64,000 nt of DNA from Cryptomeria japonica (taxonomy: Eukaryota; Streptophyta; Pinopsida; Cupressales; Cupressaceae). Shown in pieces: positions 49,693-60,851 of this stretch. The stretch is taken from positions 767,882,153 through 767,946,152 of the forward strand of contig NC_081414.1 in the NCBI RefSeq assembly GCF_030272615.1, in the 5' to 3' direction. The first letter of the stretch is position 1, and every line of letters begins with the position of its first letter. The notes under the pieces are model-generated. The model was not told where the DNA came from. It saw only the letters and a program-made list of their open reading frames with translations, and ran no database searches. The position numbers and the translations under genes were made by a program.

Positions 49693-50988
49693 TTAAGTCA
49701 CCAGTGCAAGGTTCTCTTCACTGGGTGAACGAACAACTCCTTCTCCAGGTGAGTCATCACTTTTCTTCTTCCAAATCCGATTCATTTCCTCTCTGGTTTC
49801 TTCAACATTAAATTTTTGCTTTCCTTTCTGATCCTTGGAAGAATTGTCAGGTTTGTTATTTCTAGATCTACAAAATTTTGCTAAGTGCCCCAGTTTGTCA
49901 CAGTGATAACAGGTCATACCAGATGATCTCCAAGGTCCTACATTTCCGCTTCTTGTTCTTCTTCTGCAGTTCATAGCCACATGACCAAAGTTATTACAGA
50001 TGGTGCAAATAACATTTATTACCTTTTCCATCTCAAATGGACTAAACCTGTTTTCGTAGGGTCTTTGCCAATTCAGGTTTACCCAGCTGTCAAAGTTCCT
50101 TATCCAGTCACTATTTGGTCTTGGATGCATGTGTGGTACAGGATTGTTTGCTCCATATTTGTACTCAACAGATATATGTCTATACATTCCACATGTGAAG
50201 CAATGACCTTCAAATTTCTTGGACACATACCTAGCATTAGTATTGTAACTTGCATTTCTGTTAGGTTTGTCTCTACAAACATTTGCAGTGTGACCAGGTT
50301 TATGGAAAACAAAACAAACAAGTTTAAAGACCTTCTTACTGGTAGGCTTATTGATCTTTAGAGCAGATTTGTTCTTAGGATTGTTTCTCTTTGTACTGGA
50401 GGATTCACCTTTTTCAGTTGTGTGAAAACCAAGTTCAGAGATATCACCCTTCATTCTTTGTGATTGAATTTGTTCTTCCAACATGGTAGAACTTCTATTG
50501 AACTTCTCCAATTTCTCATTGGCTTCAATTTGCTATTTGGTGAGATCTTCATTATGCTTTGATAAGTTCTCTCTCAGAGATGATGCAAGTTCAAGTTCTA
50601 GCCACAGTTTCTCCTTTTCTTCTCTTTCAGCATCCAAATGCTCATGCATAGTGAAATTTTCCCATTTGATCTTTTCAATCTCTTGATCTCTTTCCTTGAT
50701 AAGATCTTCAGCATCTCTTCTAGCTTCCAATTCCTGACTCATGCAGATAGTGAGATCTTCTAGCTCTCTCCTTAGATTCAATTTCTCACCGTTTAACTTT
50801 TCAACTTCCTTTGTTAAAGCATCAATATTGGCTTCATCTAAAGAACTATTATCAGATATCTATAATAGTTGTTTAGTTAGCTCTCTCCTTTTGACTTGTG
50901 AAGCTTTTAGTTTGATCCTAAGGGTTTCAAGTTCATTTCTACTAGCTTCTAGCTCTCTAGCCATCTCGAAGTAGCTCATGTCCCCCAT
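49693..50988 (-). pseudogene. ORF1 of element G: coiled coil plus four CCHC knuckles
   Basis: ATG at 50986-50988 (MGDMSYFEMARELEASRNEL), 432 codons in one frame with two in-frame stops (near 50860 and 50533). Residues 1-160 are a long charged coiled coil (ELEASRNELETLRIKLKAS, EELTKQ-type heptads). Residues 215-400 hold four knuckles: CFVFHKPGHTANVC (second Cys lost), CFTCGMYRHISVEY (last Cys lost), CTICNNFGHVAMNC and CYHCDKLGHLAKFC (both intact). It ends SPSEENLALVT. Known CCHC proteins of LTR elements bind element RNA. The absence of a UBN2 or Gypsy gag fold is notable; a coiled coil may provide assembly, which is inference. Confidence 0.85.
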
Positions 50989-51035
50989 GGTGGTTTCAAG
51001 ACTCCCTTCTAAGCGATTAGGCTTCAAAGAAGTTA

Positions 51036-51048
51036 GGCTCTGATACCA
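51036..51048 (-). other. Primer-binding site of element G
   Basis: Minus strand TGGTATCAGAGCC, a full 13-base match to the initiator-Met tRNA complement, 2 bp from the LTR. Confidence 0.9.
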
Positions 51049-51050
51049 AT

Positions 51051-52141
51051 TGATGGACCTAAAAACCACTAAGAGGGGGGGGTGAATCAGTGACACCAAA
51101 AATAAAACTACTTCAAACACTAACTGGTAGATAAACTTAACAATTTTTTTAAACACAATGCAATCCAAAATGATATAACAACATCCACCATAACACAAGT
51201 GTTTGTACGTGGAAAACCCAAATAGGTAAAAACCATGGTGGGATGGAACTCACAAGTTAACTATCTGCAATAATAGATAACTGACTGGTTAAGGTCTACA
51301 AAGTGCTCTGTTAGGAGCGAATCTTGTTAGAGATCCCAAATATTGATTAGAAGATTATACCCTGTTAAAGGTAGTACCCTGTTAGGAGTAACCTCGGTGG
51401 AGGATTTCTGAATCCAAACTAATGGATCACCCTGTTAAAGTATTTATACATTGAAGCTTGTTAGAGCTTACCCGGTTAGGGGATTTGATTCTATTGTAAT
51501 GGTTAGAAAACAACAAGAGTGGTTTGGTATGTTCTGAGTAGCACAATACTTGCTTAATCAGATCCTTCTAAACATATTCAACACTGCTCTTCTGCATACT
51601 CTACAACTTAACTCTTTTTCCTTTCGCACATAACATAACACTTTTCACTATATCAAATAATTCATTGCGATGTCAATATATAGACCTTATGATTTCATGT
51701 CGGCCTTAAGAAATCATAACACAATTTCCTAGATGCAGTGTATCTAGACAAGTGATCATAACTCATCACAAAAATTACCGCCAAGTAGTCGGTGCAAGTA
51801 ACTTATCACGAAATGTGGTAACTCATCACAAAATTACCAAATACCGATTGGAAAAATCTAATACCGGTTTGAATAAAATATATGAACCATTGTCCTTGAA
51901 TCTCCACTTGATCTCCATTTTGATGTCGACTTGGTATAATCATAGACTATCTCGTATGCACATACCGGTTGACACAAAGTACCGGTTAGAGATAAACCAT
52001 TAACTATAACCTCTAACATACTGGTTGACAGAATAACCAATTGAAGTTACACCGGTAGTCAATATAACCATATGTGTGTGTGAGAGTGTTTCATCAATGA
52101 CAACAAATGATGAATGCATTGCAATCATCATCAAGCCAACA
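51051..52141 (-). repeat. 5' LTR of element G
   Basis: 1,091 bp, starting TGATGGACCT on + with the G tract at 51074-51081, and ending AGCCAACA. A close match to 44682-45788. Confidence 0.9.
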
Positions 52142-52323
52142 AAGTGGAGAATGTTTTTGTGGTTATGTTTGCTATGGTTAATTTGCTTAACTGCTAAATC
52201 CAATTAGATATGATATGATGACCGGCAGTAATCTGAAATGTGCTTTTACTTTTGTCAGTAAAGTATTTGGATGTTTTGGTTAAATGGTTTGAGAGTTTCA
52301 GAGTTGTTTTACTATTATTTTGA
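52142..52323 (+). repeat. 3' LTR of element F, second part (truncated)
   Basis: Resumes with AAGTGGAGAATG as at 31978 of the 5' LTR and matches it to TATTATTTTGA. Then sequence of unit H (ggcattgttgacat) follows. The C-tract end, 32160-32347 in the 5' copy, is missing. Confidence 0.85.
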
Positions 52324-52700
52324 GGCATTGTTGACATAGTTGGTGCTATAGATGCAGTTGATGTGGTGACTAGTGTTGTAGAAGTGGTGGTAGGAGTAGT
52401 GGTAGGAGTGGTAGTTGTTGTAGCAGTGGTGGTGGAGGTACTGGAGGGTTGAGCCTCTTGAGAAGGTTGTTCTATCATTGTTGTAACGCCCTCAATAGCA
52501 AGCCTAACAAGATTAATTTTTGCTTGTGGCATGGCCCCTAGGCCAGCAGTAATCCCTAAACTCACCTGTTTTGCCAAATATTCTTCCTCTTTCATTTTCA
52601 CATTAATCTTATGCTTCAAATCTTTTGTACTCAAAAGAGTTGAAGCTTATTCCTCCTGGTCCGTAGAGGTGTTCTTCCTTGATTTTGACTTGGTTCTTCT
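52324..52700 (-). pseudogene. Unit H reading frame, middle part with T-rich linker
   Basis: Reads from the E insertion point leftward. A basic stretch is followed by LKHKINVKMKEEEYLAKQVS, LGITAGLGAMPQAKINLVRL and then a linker of Thr with Ser and Pro about 40 residues long (52330-52445), coded by ACC/ACT/ACA triplets. Bounded by elements E (52701) and F (52323). Its frame joins the part at 59626 at the TSD of E. One stop is visible near 52650. No recognised family. Confidence 0.55.
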
Positions 52701-53636
52701 TGTTGGCAATTGACACTCATACGGTTTAGTTGTGTTGTCATTTATGGAAGCACATATCATTTGGGTTTGACACTTAACTGGTACTCATCGGTATTCATGA
52801 TTCGACAACCGACATTCAAGGAAACTAAAAAACTAGTAACTGGTACATGAGGCCAACATAGGAGATTGATCTAGCAAGTCTACATAGTAGCAATCAACGG
52901 CATCGGTCATGAAGTTTAATGTATTTATTTTTGTCTAGGATGACATGTAAATAAATTGTAATATCATTGTAAGCCAACATAAGGCATTTATGTTTATGTT
53001 TGGGAAGGGTATTTAAGTCAATCCAATTAGGATATTTTGGATATAAGATGATATGATATTGAGAAATATACATATGATGCGAGATATAGTGATATTGTGC
53101 GAACAATATTGATCAACTGTATGTGAATATAATATTTTGTAGTCAGTCTTAGTTATTGGTTTAAAGGTTTGGGATGCAAAGAAACTTACTGGTAAAGGAG
53201 GACACAGTGGAAACCGGTACAGTCACTGCTTGAACTAGAACTCATCCAGCATAACAGATGCATTCTCTAAGTTCAAAATTTTGTTTGTAAACCAGTATTT
53301 GGTGTTTGTAGTCAGTGAGACTCCTTTTGTGATGAGCAGTGTGCTCTAGGCTGGTAGCCTTCCTACATGTGCAGGCCCCTATTGTAATATTTATTTATTT
53401 GGACAGTGGATAGAGATTGTGGGTCACCAATACCACCATGGTTTTTCCTCTTTGAGGTTTTCCACGTATAAATCTTTGTGCTATGGTCTATATTCTTGTG
53501 GTGGCATTATTTATACTTTGTGTTATATTCTTTTATGGTTACTGATTATTGTAACACTTTGTTAATAAGGTTAAAATTTATCTTACCAGCTGAAGAATGA
53601 TTCAACCCCCCCTCGCAGTGTTCTTGGATTCCAACA
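52701..53636 (+). repeat. 5' LTR of element E
   Basis: 936 bp, TGTTGGCAATTGACAC to GGATTCCAACA. Conserved CCACCATGGTTTTTCCTC block at 53432-53449 and TTCAACCCCCCCTCGCAG tract at 53601-53618. Confidence 0.92.
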
Positions 53637-53638
53637 AT

Positions 53639-53651
53639 TGGTATTAGAGCC
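53639..53651 (+). other. Primer-binding site of element E
   Basis: TGGTATTAGAGCC, one change from the initiator-Met tRNA complement. Confidence 0.88.
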
Positions 53652-53704
53652 TAGTGCCTTGGAGTAAGTCTAATAGCTTAAGGAAGATCCTGAATCCGGA
53701 ATCC

Positions 53705-54847
53705 ATGGAGATGAGTATGGAGAAACAACTTGAAGTAGCTCTTGAAGATTATGATGCCGAAACGATTAAAATTTTGAAATTGCAAGATGAGTTGAACTTT
53801 GCAAAGGAATTCATTCTTATCCTACAGGAGAGGTTGTCATTTGCTCAAGCTAGAAGAAAGGAAATTTTATAAAACTAAGATGATGAAGAGAAGAATGCCC
53901 TTAAAGAACAATGTTAGAAGTTGAGTCAGGAGAATATTGTCATGAAGAATGAAATGCAAGCCCTAACTATGAGGATGTCCAAGGATATTGAAGACTGGAA
54001 AAGGAATGAAGAAAATCTTGGCAGATCTCTGAAAGACAGATCTAAGGAATTCATTAGGCTAGCACATGAGAATGATGTGTTTAGAACTAAACTAGTGCAA
54101 TCCCAGAATAATGAGTTGGAGTTGGAAAGATTGATAGTAGTCCTAAGAGGAGATCTGGATACTGCAAATGAATATAGAGACAAGTTCAAGGACAATTCTG
54201 CAAAGCTTGATGAACTATTGAAGGATCAAAGGTGCAAGGGAGACACCAGAGGTCTTGGACTTGAGCAAGGATAAAGCTCTGGAATTGCAAATGAAGTTGA
54301 AACAACCATTCAGAAGGAGAATCCACCTGCCAACCACAAATCACCAGTAAGGCAACCCAATGCACATAAATTCAATGGAAGATTTTTTGTTTGTAGTAAA
54401 TTTGGTCATATGGCAAGACATTGTAGAAATAGAGAAGATCGGGATAATAATGCAGTTCTCGGTCAGTGTTCAAATTATAAGAAGTATGGTCATAGGACAG
54501 AAGATTGTAGAGAAAATGTGAGATTTCATGCATGTGGAAAGTTTGGACATATGGCTAATCAATGTAGGTCAAGGAATGATCAAGGATACTGTAAGGCAAT
54601 TTAGAAAAATAATGTCACTTGCTATGCATGCCACAAAATAGGACATATTGCTAAATTTTGTAGAAGCAAGAACAATCTGATAGGAAATGATGAAAAAGGA
54701 AAACAAAAAGTTGATGATATCCAGAAGGAGCATGAGAAAAAATGGGTTAGGAAATCTAAAGATCAACCGATAGAGACAATCAACCCAATTACTCAACCGA
54801 CAGAGCAGAATGTTCCTGCACCAGTAGGAAACTCATTCGGTAACTAA
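53705..54847 (+). pseudogene. ORF1 of element E: coiled coil plus four CCHC knuckles
   Basis: ATG 53705 (MEMSMEKQLEVALEDYDAE), 381 codons in one frame to TAA at 54845-54847, with in-frame stops near 53870, 53912, 54272 and 54602. Residues 1-190 form a coiled coil (ELEKLIVVLRGDL-like heptads, SQENIVMKNEMQALTMRMSK). Residues 225-325 hold four knuckles: FVCSKFGHMARHC (first Cys lost), CSNYKKYGHRTEDC (second Cys lost), ACGKFGHMANQC (first lost) and CYACHKIGHIAKFC (intact). Collinear with ORF1 of G and D. Probably an RNA-binding structural protein; no protease follows it. Confidence 0.86.
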
Positions 54848-55226
54848 GGCATTAGCCTTAGGGGGAGGCAAATTAATGATAGATCTTGCATTACCCCTAG
54901 TAGCGGTCTGAAATCTTGTTTTAGATCTTTGAGAAGTCAGTCTGAAGGTTTCCCGGCACTGAGGTCATGGATTTTGAATCCGGTATGATAGACCGGCACA
55001 CATTTACATCAATCAGAAATTAGGGTTTTCACAGAATAAAAGAGAAATGTTGGTTCATTTCTGATCACACAACATTCAGAGTGAAGAAGAGAAAGTTTAA
55101 GGTGATTCAAGGTGATCAAAATCATTTTCAAGCAAATTCCAGTGCATTTGGTGCAGATTTTCAAGAACTTTCATCAGTGAAGGTTGTGAGGTATTTTATC
55201 AGTTTCTGAACTATCTTTTGTTTGAA
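54848..55226 (+). other. Spacer between ORF1 and ORF2 of element E
   Basis: About 380 bp without a gene. A purine tract, TTAGGGGGAGGC, lies at 54858-54869 just after the ORF1 stop and resembles the polypurine tract. Confidence 0.6.
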
Positions 55227-58200
55227 ATGGCTTATGGATCTACTCCCACTCTGGTAGGTGTGGCTACCCCTATTTTTGTTGACATCAAGGATCATCCATT
55301 CCTGATTTTCAAGCAATGCCCTCAGATTGCAAAGGTTGGTGATTCAGTCAATGCATTTTCTAGGGTTCTAGATGGAGTTCTATATGTTGAAGATGTTCAT
55401 GCATATATCCACTATACTCTGGAGGATTTAGGTTCAGCTGAGATCAAAACAATGTACATGATAAAAATTTTTGGATAGGAGGGGATTGATGAAACCAAAT
55501 TTTCAAATTTTGAAGGATCAGGGTTTCACAAACATTTTGGAGATGCCAAAATTTGAAGATGAATTGATCTGGTATGTATTGAGTCATGTCAATGGGGAAT
55601 TCATATGGTTGGACCAACCTTACAAAATCACCAAGGAGGCTATTTGTGTAATCACTAGTTTTCCCCAAACTCGTTAGAGTCCCGGAAGGAAGAAAAGGCT
55701 TAATAATGAGGTTGAGAAGTTGACTGGTGCAACATTTGACAACTGATCAATGAGGATAAGCACTATCAAAGAAAAAGTTACTCAATTTGCAAGCATGATC
55801 ATCGGTTACAAGGTAACCCAATCAAACCGATTGAACTCTACTTCTAGTTCATGCATTTACTGTGCTCATCAAATGGTCAAAGGAAATTATAGGTATGATC
55901 TTTGTTAATGGATGTGTGAAGAGCTTATTTTAAACCTAGGGAAGATTAAGGGTAAAAAGAAAGGTGTTTTCCAGTACGGCAATCTTGTTGTTTGCTTGAT
56001 GTTTTTCTTTTTGAATGAGTACCGGGATCTGGTAAAACTTAATGAGAATTTGATATGCCAGTAGGAAAGCAAATAAAGAATGCTATAACAGGTTTAGGAT
56101 AGGACAAGGAGAGAGAATCCATTCTATGGGGTTATTTCAAATCATTTCAGAAGGCTATGAAGAAAAGAGAGAGAGTGCCTAAACATATTGTTGATAAGTA
56201 CTCTATAGAAATACGTTTTATGGTTAAGAAGGATGAAACATTGATGGAAGCAATGCAACCATAGAAGATATGGATCACTAAGATGGGTTATGAGGTTGAT
56301 GATGAGATCTTGGACTTATATGCAAAGACTCTTATTGATGCCCTGGTTGATGAAATTGAGAAAACCTCTAGGACAACAAAGAAAAAGGAATCTGAAGTTT
56401 AGATAGGTTTCAGTTAGAAGAAGAGGGAAGGAAAAATCAAGAAGGTTGGGGAAGTTGTAGAGAAGACGTCCTCTGAAATCAAGCAGATCATTGGATTAGC
56501 AGAAGGGTCATCTCCGACAACATTTCAGACTCCACCAGTAGCAACAACCAGCAAGGGTATACTGAAGAGGAAGAAACAAGAAACTTATATTGCCCTTGTT
56601 GAATTTGGTTTTGATATTAATGTTGTGCCCCCAAAGATTCCCTAGACATACATCAAGATACAAAGAAAGAAGGCTATGGAAGAAAAGGTACAGAAAGTGA
56701 AGGTCACTCCTCTGGCAGCCCCAAAGAAAATTTTGAAGGAGAGGAAACCAACAGAGAAGAGGAAACCAGTCAAAGAATCTACTTCTACTCCCAGCAAGAA
56801 CAATAAATTAGAATTAGATATAGCTCTTGAATCTGGTAAGAGTATTGAGGTCACTCCTCCTCTCTCAGTTGCTGAATTGATAGATCAAATAACCAAAGAT
56901 GGAATTTTGAGTAATATCCAACATTATTATGAACATATGGATGATAAGGATCAAATGGAGATTAAGGAAGCAGTTTTGTTATATTTAGATATATATATAA
57001 GAATGTATTACTTGAGATTGAAAATAAAATACTAGGAGATTTGTACAATAAGCTTGATGCTAGGAGATTATCTGCAGTTGAAGAGGATAAAAATAGAAAG
57101 TTGCAGGAGTTATTAACTATTTGAGGTGACATAACTGATGAGGAGTTGCAGCAATGTCTTGAATATGCTAATAGAAAAAAAATTCAGAGTAGACATCGGC
57201 ATGTGAGTCTCATGGTAGGTAGAGTAAATGAAATAGTTAAGAAGACCCATGAGGCATGGGTAAAATGCTTTGTAGACAAACCAGATTTCTTTATTGCACT
57301 GGTATTTCCACCTAATTCTGGTATTGAAGACATGTTTGTTGATGATAAGGGAAAAGGTATATTGGGTATGGATTCATTGATTTTGGGACAGAAACTAACA
57401 GAGGATATTCCTCTGGCAGTATCACATGTACATAATGTAGAAAAACCAATAGATAACTTTGAAGTTGTGCATGATAAGCAAGATACACCAAAACAGTAAA
57501 TTTTGGATTTAGAGGTTATTGATGTGGATATAGATAATAAATAGGTTGAGTATGTTGAACCTCCAGAAACAAATGTACATATTGAAGAGGCTAAGGTTGA
57601 GATAGTTACTTCACCAAGTGGTGAAGCCAACGGTTCTAGTCAGCAGGTTGGAGAGTCCAGTCATTCATTGTTGGCACTTGGCTCATCCGGTCAAGTTGAT
57701 TTTGGGCAAAAGAACATTCAGCAACTAAGCAGTTTTGATCTAATGTTTGTTTTATCTTAGAAGTTGAGGAAGGAAGGATCAGAAGACAAGCAGGTCATTG
57801 ACCATGCCATTCTAATTTTGCAGTAGCTGATTCCAGGATACTCTAGTCCACTAGCTATTTCCTCTGGTAAGCTTAAGAGTTTGACTGAACATATTGCAAG
57901 AGTTTCAAACTCTTCAATAGATCACAAACCTGCAATTGATAGAGAAATACAATGTAGCTAGGAAGGTCACCTGTGACAATATGATCATATCAAACAAGGT
58001 CAAGATAATAGAGCAACTTACAAAGATTGATGAGGCTCTTAATCAATGCAGATGTCTATATAGGTCATGTACTAACACTGACAAACTTACAACTGACTTA
58101 GAGGTGAAAAAAAAAGCGGCAAAGGCCTGGTTGGAACATCTGGCTAACAATTTTGATGGTACTCAGTCATTGACTAGTGCCATTCATGGTCAAATTTTGG

Positions 58201-58439
58201 TCACAGAATCTGAGATATTAGCCTTGGAGAAAGATGTGGACAGATTAATCTGTTGAGCTAGGGAATTGAGAGGATTGGTAAGTCCCTGGTTGAACACTTT
58301 ATTACTTCATAAGCGGGAAAGTTTAGAATTGATAAATAAACCCACACAGGCAGATCTAACAGAAGAAGAACTACATGCATACATTCTTAATGGGTTTGTA
58401 TCTATTTTGGGAACTTTGAAAGCTAGTTGGCATACTTAG
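55227..58439 (+). pseudogene. ORF2 of element E, long protein of unknown family
   Basis: From ATG 55227 (MAYGSTPTLVGVATPIFVDI) to TAG at 58437-58439, about 1,070 codons if frameshifts and a dozen stops are ignored. The N-terminal block (55227-55680: VLDGVLYVEDVHAYI, LEDLGS, WYVLSHVNGEFIWLDQPYKI, TKEAI) aligns with ORF2 of G. A second block near 55920-56060 has the same FQYGNLVVCLMFFFLNEY-type hydrophobic stretch. The middle is K/E/P-rich and low complexity. The C-terminal third (57936-58439) is helical (IIEQLTKIDEALNQCRCLY, EVKKKAAKAWLEHLANNFDG). No catalytic motif is recognised. Because it recurs in two independent elements in the same position it was probably a genuine protein. Confidence 0.7.
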
Positions 58440-58672
58440 GATTTTTCAAGGGTGCTTACCCAGATATATTCAAGTATATTTTGATTTCATTCTTTTGACC
58501 CACCTTTGTCATTGATGTCAATGGGGGAGTGGTTGTTGTGAAAAATGTCAAGGTACATAAGAAGTAATGTATAGCTTAGGGGGAGAAGGGTCAATTTTGG
58601 TCATCAATTTTTTGAGGAACCGGGACAACACTTCAACGATTCATTTTTCACATGAGTGTTGCCATCAATGCC
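58440..58672 (+). other. 3' untranslated spacer of element E
   Basis: Non-coding, with two upstream purine tracts: AATGGGGGAG (58520-58529) after CATTGATGTC, and TTAGGGGGAGAAGGG near 58575-58590. Confidence 0.6.
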
Positions 58673-58684
58673 AAAGGGGGAGAT
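58673..58684 (+). other. Polypurine tract of element E
   Basis: AAAGGGGGAGAT, preceded by CATCAATGCC and followed by the LTR start TGTTGGTAATTG. Confidence 0.88.
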
Positions 58685-59620
58685 TGTTGGTAATTGACAC
58701 TCATACGATTTAGTTGTGCTGTCATTGATGGAAAAATATATCATTTTGGGTTTGACACTTAACTGGTACTCACCGGTATTCATGATTCGGCAACTGACAT
58801 TCAAGGAAACTGGCAAACTAGGAATCGATACATGAGGTCAACATAGGAGATTGATCTGGCAAGTCTACACGGTAGCAATCGATGACATCGGTCATGAAGT
58901 TTAATGTATTTATTTTTGTCTATGCCGACATGTAAATAAATTGTAATATCATTGTAAGCTAACGTATGGCATTTATGTTTATGTTTGGGAAGGGTATTTA
59001 AGTCAGTCTGGTTAGGATATTTTGGATATAAGATGATATGATATTGAGAGATATACATATGATGTGAGATATAGTGATATTGTGTGAACAATATTGATTA
59101 ACTGTATGCAAATATAATATTTTGTATTCAGCCTTGGTTATTGGTTTAAAGGTTTGAGATGTAGAGCAAGTTACCAGTAAAGAAGGACACAGTGGAAACT
59201 GGTACAGTCATTGCTTGAACCGAAACTCATCCAGCATAGCAAATGCATTCTCCTAGTTCAGAATTTTGTTTGTAAACCAGTATTTGGTGTTTGTAGTCAG
59301 TGAGACTCCTTTTCTAATGTGCAGTGTTCTCTAGGTTGTTGTCCTTCCTGCATGTGTAGGCCCCTATTGTAATATTTATTCATTTGGCAAGTGGATAAAT
59401 ATTGTGGGTCACTAATCCCACCGTGGTTTTTCCTCTTTTAGGTTTCCCATGTATAAATATTCATGTTATGTTGTATATTCTTGTGGTGGCATTATTTATA
59501 CTAGCTATTATATTCTTTTATGGTTACCGGTTACTGAAACACTTTGTTAATAAGGTTAAAATTTATCTTACTAGTAGAACATTGATTCACCCCCCCTCTT
59601 AGTGTTCTTGGATTCCAACA
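58685..59620 (+). repeat. 3' LTR of element E
   Basis: 936 bp, the same length as the 5' LTR. C tract CACCCCCCCTCTTAG at 59589-59603, end GGATTCCAACA. Confidence 0.92.
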
Positions 59621-59625
59621 CTTCT

Positions 59626-60851
59626 TGTATAGTCCTTATGTATCCTCGATTGAGGATTATTTGTAGGGAGATTCTTTTGTTTTCCTCTGGAGGCAGTTGG
59701 TTTGATCCTTAGACTTAACCACTTCCTAGTTCTATCTGCCTCTGCTTGATAAATTGTATCAATGTCTACTAATTCTTGTTGTGACCAACTAATTGGAGGG
59801 AGTGGCCTCTTATCTATCACTATTTCTTTGTACAAAGGATCTAGCAAAACACCATCATCATGTAATTGTTTGGGTAAGTTGGTCTCAATACCAAAATCCC
59901 TTATTTGTGGAATAGTGAGGCAATGGTAATATTTTTTTCAAGCCTCGAAGCTATCCTAAAGATTGGCCCAAAAATCCTCCAGGGTAGGTTGATGTCCTTC
60001 ATATAATTTGGGCATTGGTCCTTTTAGTTTATTGTACGGGTCATGAAATTGCTTGCCAAAATTGAAAGGCTTCAATTGTAGTTCCTACAATTCTTGTTTA
60101 GCAAGGTTTGTCACATGAATCTTCAAACATGAAAAGAATAATAAATTTAAGGGGAAACCTTCACCTGTAACCCCCATCTTATGTCTTGATGATAGTAAAT
60201 TTTGCAAATGCACCATCTGTCTTGCATATTCTAATAAAATCACTCTATCTGTACAATACCTGGGCAACAAAAATGGCCATTTAACCCACTCACTTTTAGA
60301 TAAGTAGATCAGGAGTTTTGTATAAGCCAACACCCCCACTTCTTTACTAACTCCATTGCTTCCTTTCTCAGCCTGAACCCAGTGTCACATGTTAGCCTTA
60401 TAATAATTGGAAACAAAAATGCGTCATTGATTCTCTTGTAGTGTAGCCAGGATTCTTTTAGCGACAACTGGTTGTAGAATTCCCACATGGCATTATGTCC
60501 ATCTTCTTCCCACAATGTGCCCTCAGTCTGTAGCCCTGAAAATTGATCGGATCTAGCTACCACCCAAACAATATAAGATGTGAAGAATAATTTCTTCGTA
60601 TTATGTACCTCCTTGATCTGGTCTCTTATGTTATCCGATAAAATTTGAGCCCGGTCATAGTATTATCGCCCATCCAAAATCGTTAGCATGAATAAGAACA
60701 TCCATGGCTAAAAGTGTCTACATGCAGGTTTTCCAAATGCCTTACTAAACATTATGATTATATTTCTTTGTGGCTCTTTCAAATCTCGCCTCAAAATTTC
60801 AGTTGCTTTCAGGCTCATTTTCCTTTCTTCCTCGAGCCATTCCTCATTCAT
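59626..60851 (-). pseudogene. Unit H reading frame, N-terminal part
   Basis: Best start is ATG 60849-60851 (MNEEWLEEERKMSLKATEIL). Then follow LSDNIRDQIKEVHNTKKLFF, an aromatic-rich region (WEFYNQLSLKESWLHYKRIN, FLFPIIIRLTC), LLSSRHKMGVTGEGFPLNLL, KPFNFGKQFHDPY and a basic tail toward the E insertion. At least four stops and frame changes near 60300 and 59850 show it is dead. I do not recognise it and see no RT, integrase, transposase or protease signature. The mix of a helical start, a hydrophobic core and a low-complexity linker is like ORF2 of E and G, so it may be a distant third version. This is inference. Confidence 0.55.

Larger units (their letters stand above)
44682..52141 (-). mobile_element. 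Element G: polymerase-less LTR retrotransposon inserted in F
   Basis: 7,460 bp with a perfect TSD AAGTG at 44677-44681 and 52142-52146. LTRs 1,107 and 1,091 bp, Copia-type primer site and polypurine tract. The internal 5.2 kb holds only ORF1 (coiled coil and CCHC) and ORF2 (unknown). No protease DSG, RT YVDD-like or integrase motif was seen in any frame. Same gene order as E. Confidence 0.9.
30590..52323 (+). mobile_element. Element F: Ty1/Copia element in unit H, carrying I and G
   Basis: 5' LTR, primer site, gag, partial pol, polypurine tract and a truncated 3' LTR, all on +. Elements I (33346-41125) and G (44682-52141) are inserted in it. Left flank is AAAAG (30585-30589). The right TSD cannot be seen because the last about 188 bp of the 3' LTR are missing. 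Confidence 0.88.
52701..59620 (+). mobile_element. Element E: polymerase-less LTR retrotransposon inserted in unit H
   Basis: 6,920 bp, perfect TSD CTTCT (52696-52700 and 59621-59625), two 936-bp LTRs, Copia-type primer site and polypurine tract. The internal 5 kb codes only for ORF1 (coiled coil and CCHC) and ORF2 (unknown). The LTRs differ by roughly one base in ten over their first 160 bases by my count, so the insertion is old. Confidence 0.92.

Noticed and set aside
52330-52445. Threonine-rich stretch as a mucin-like host gene
   Set aside because: It lies in the frame of unit H between element insertions, with stops on both sides and no signal peptide.
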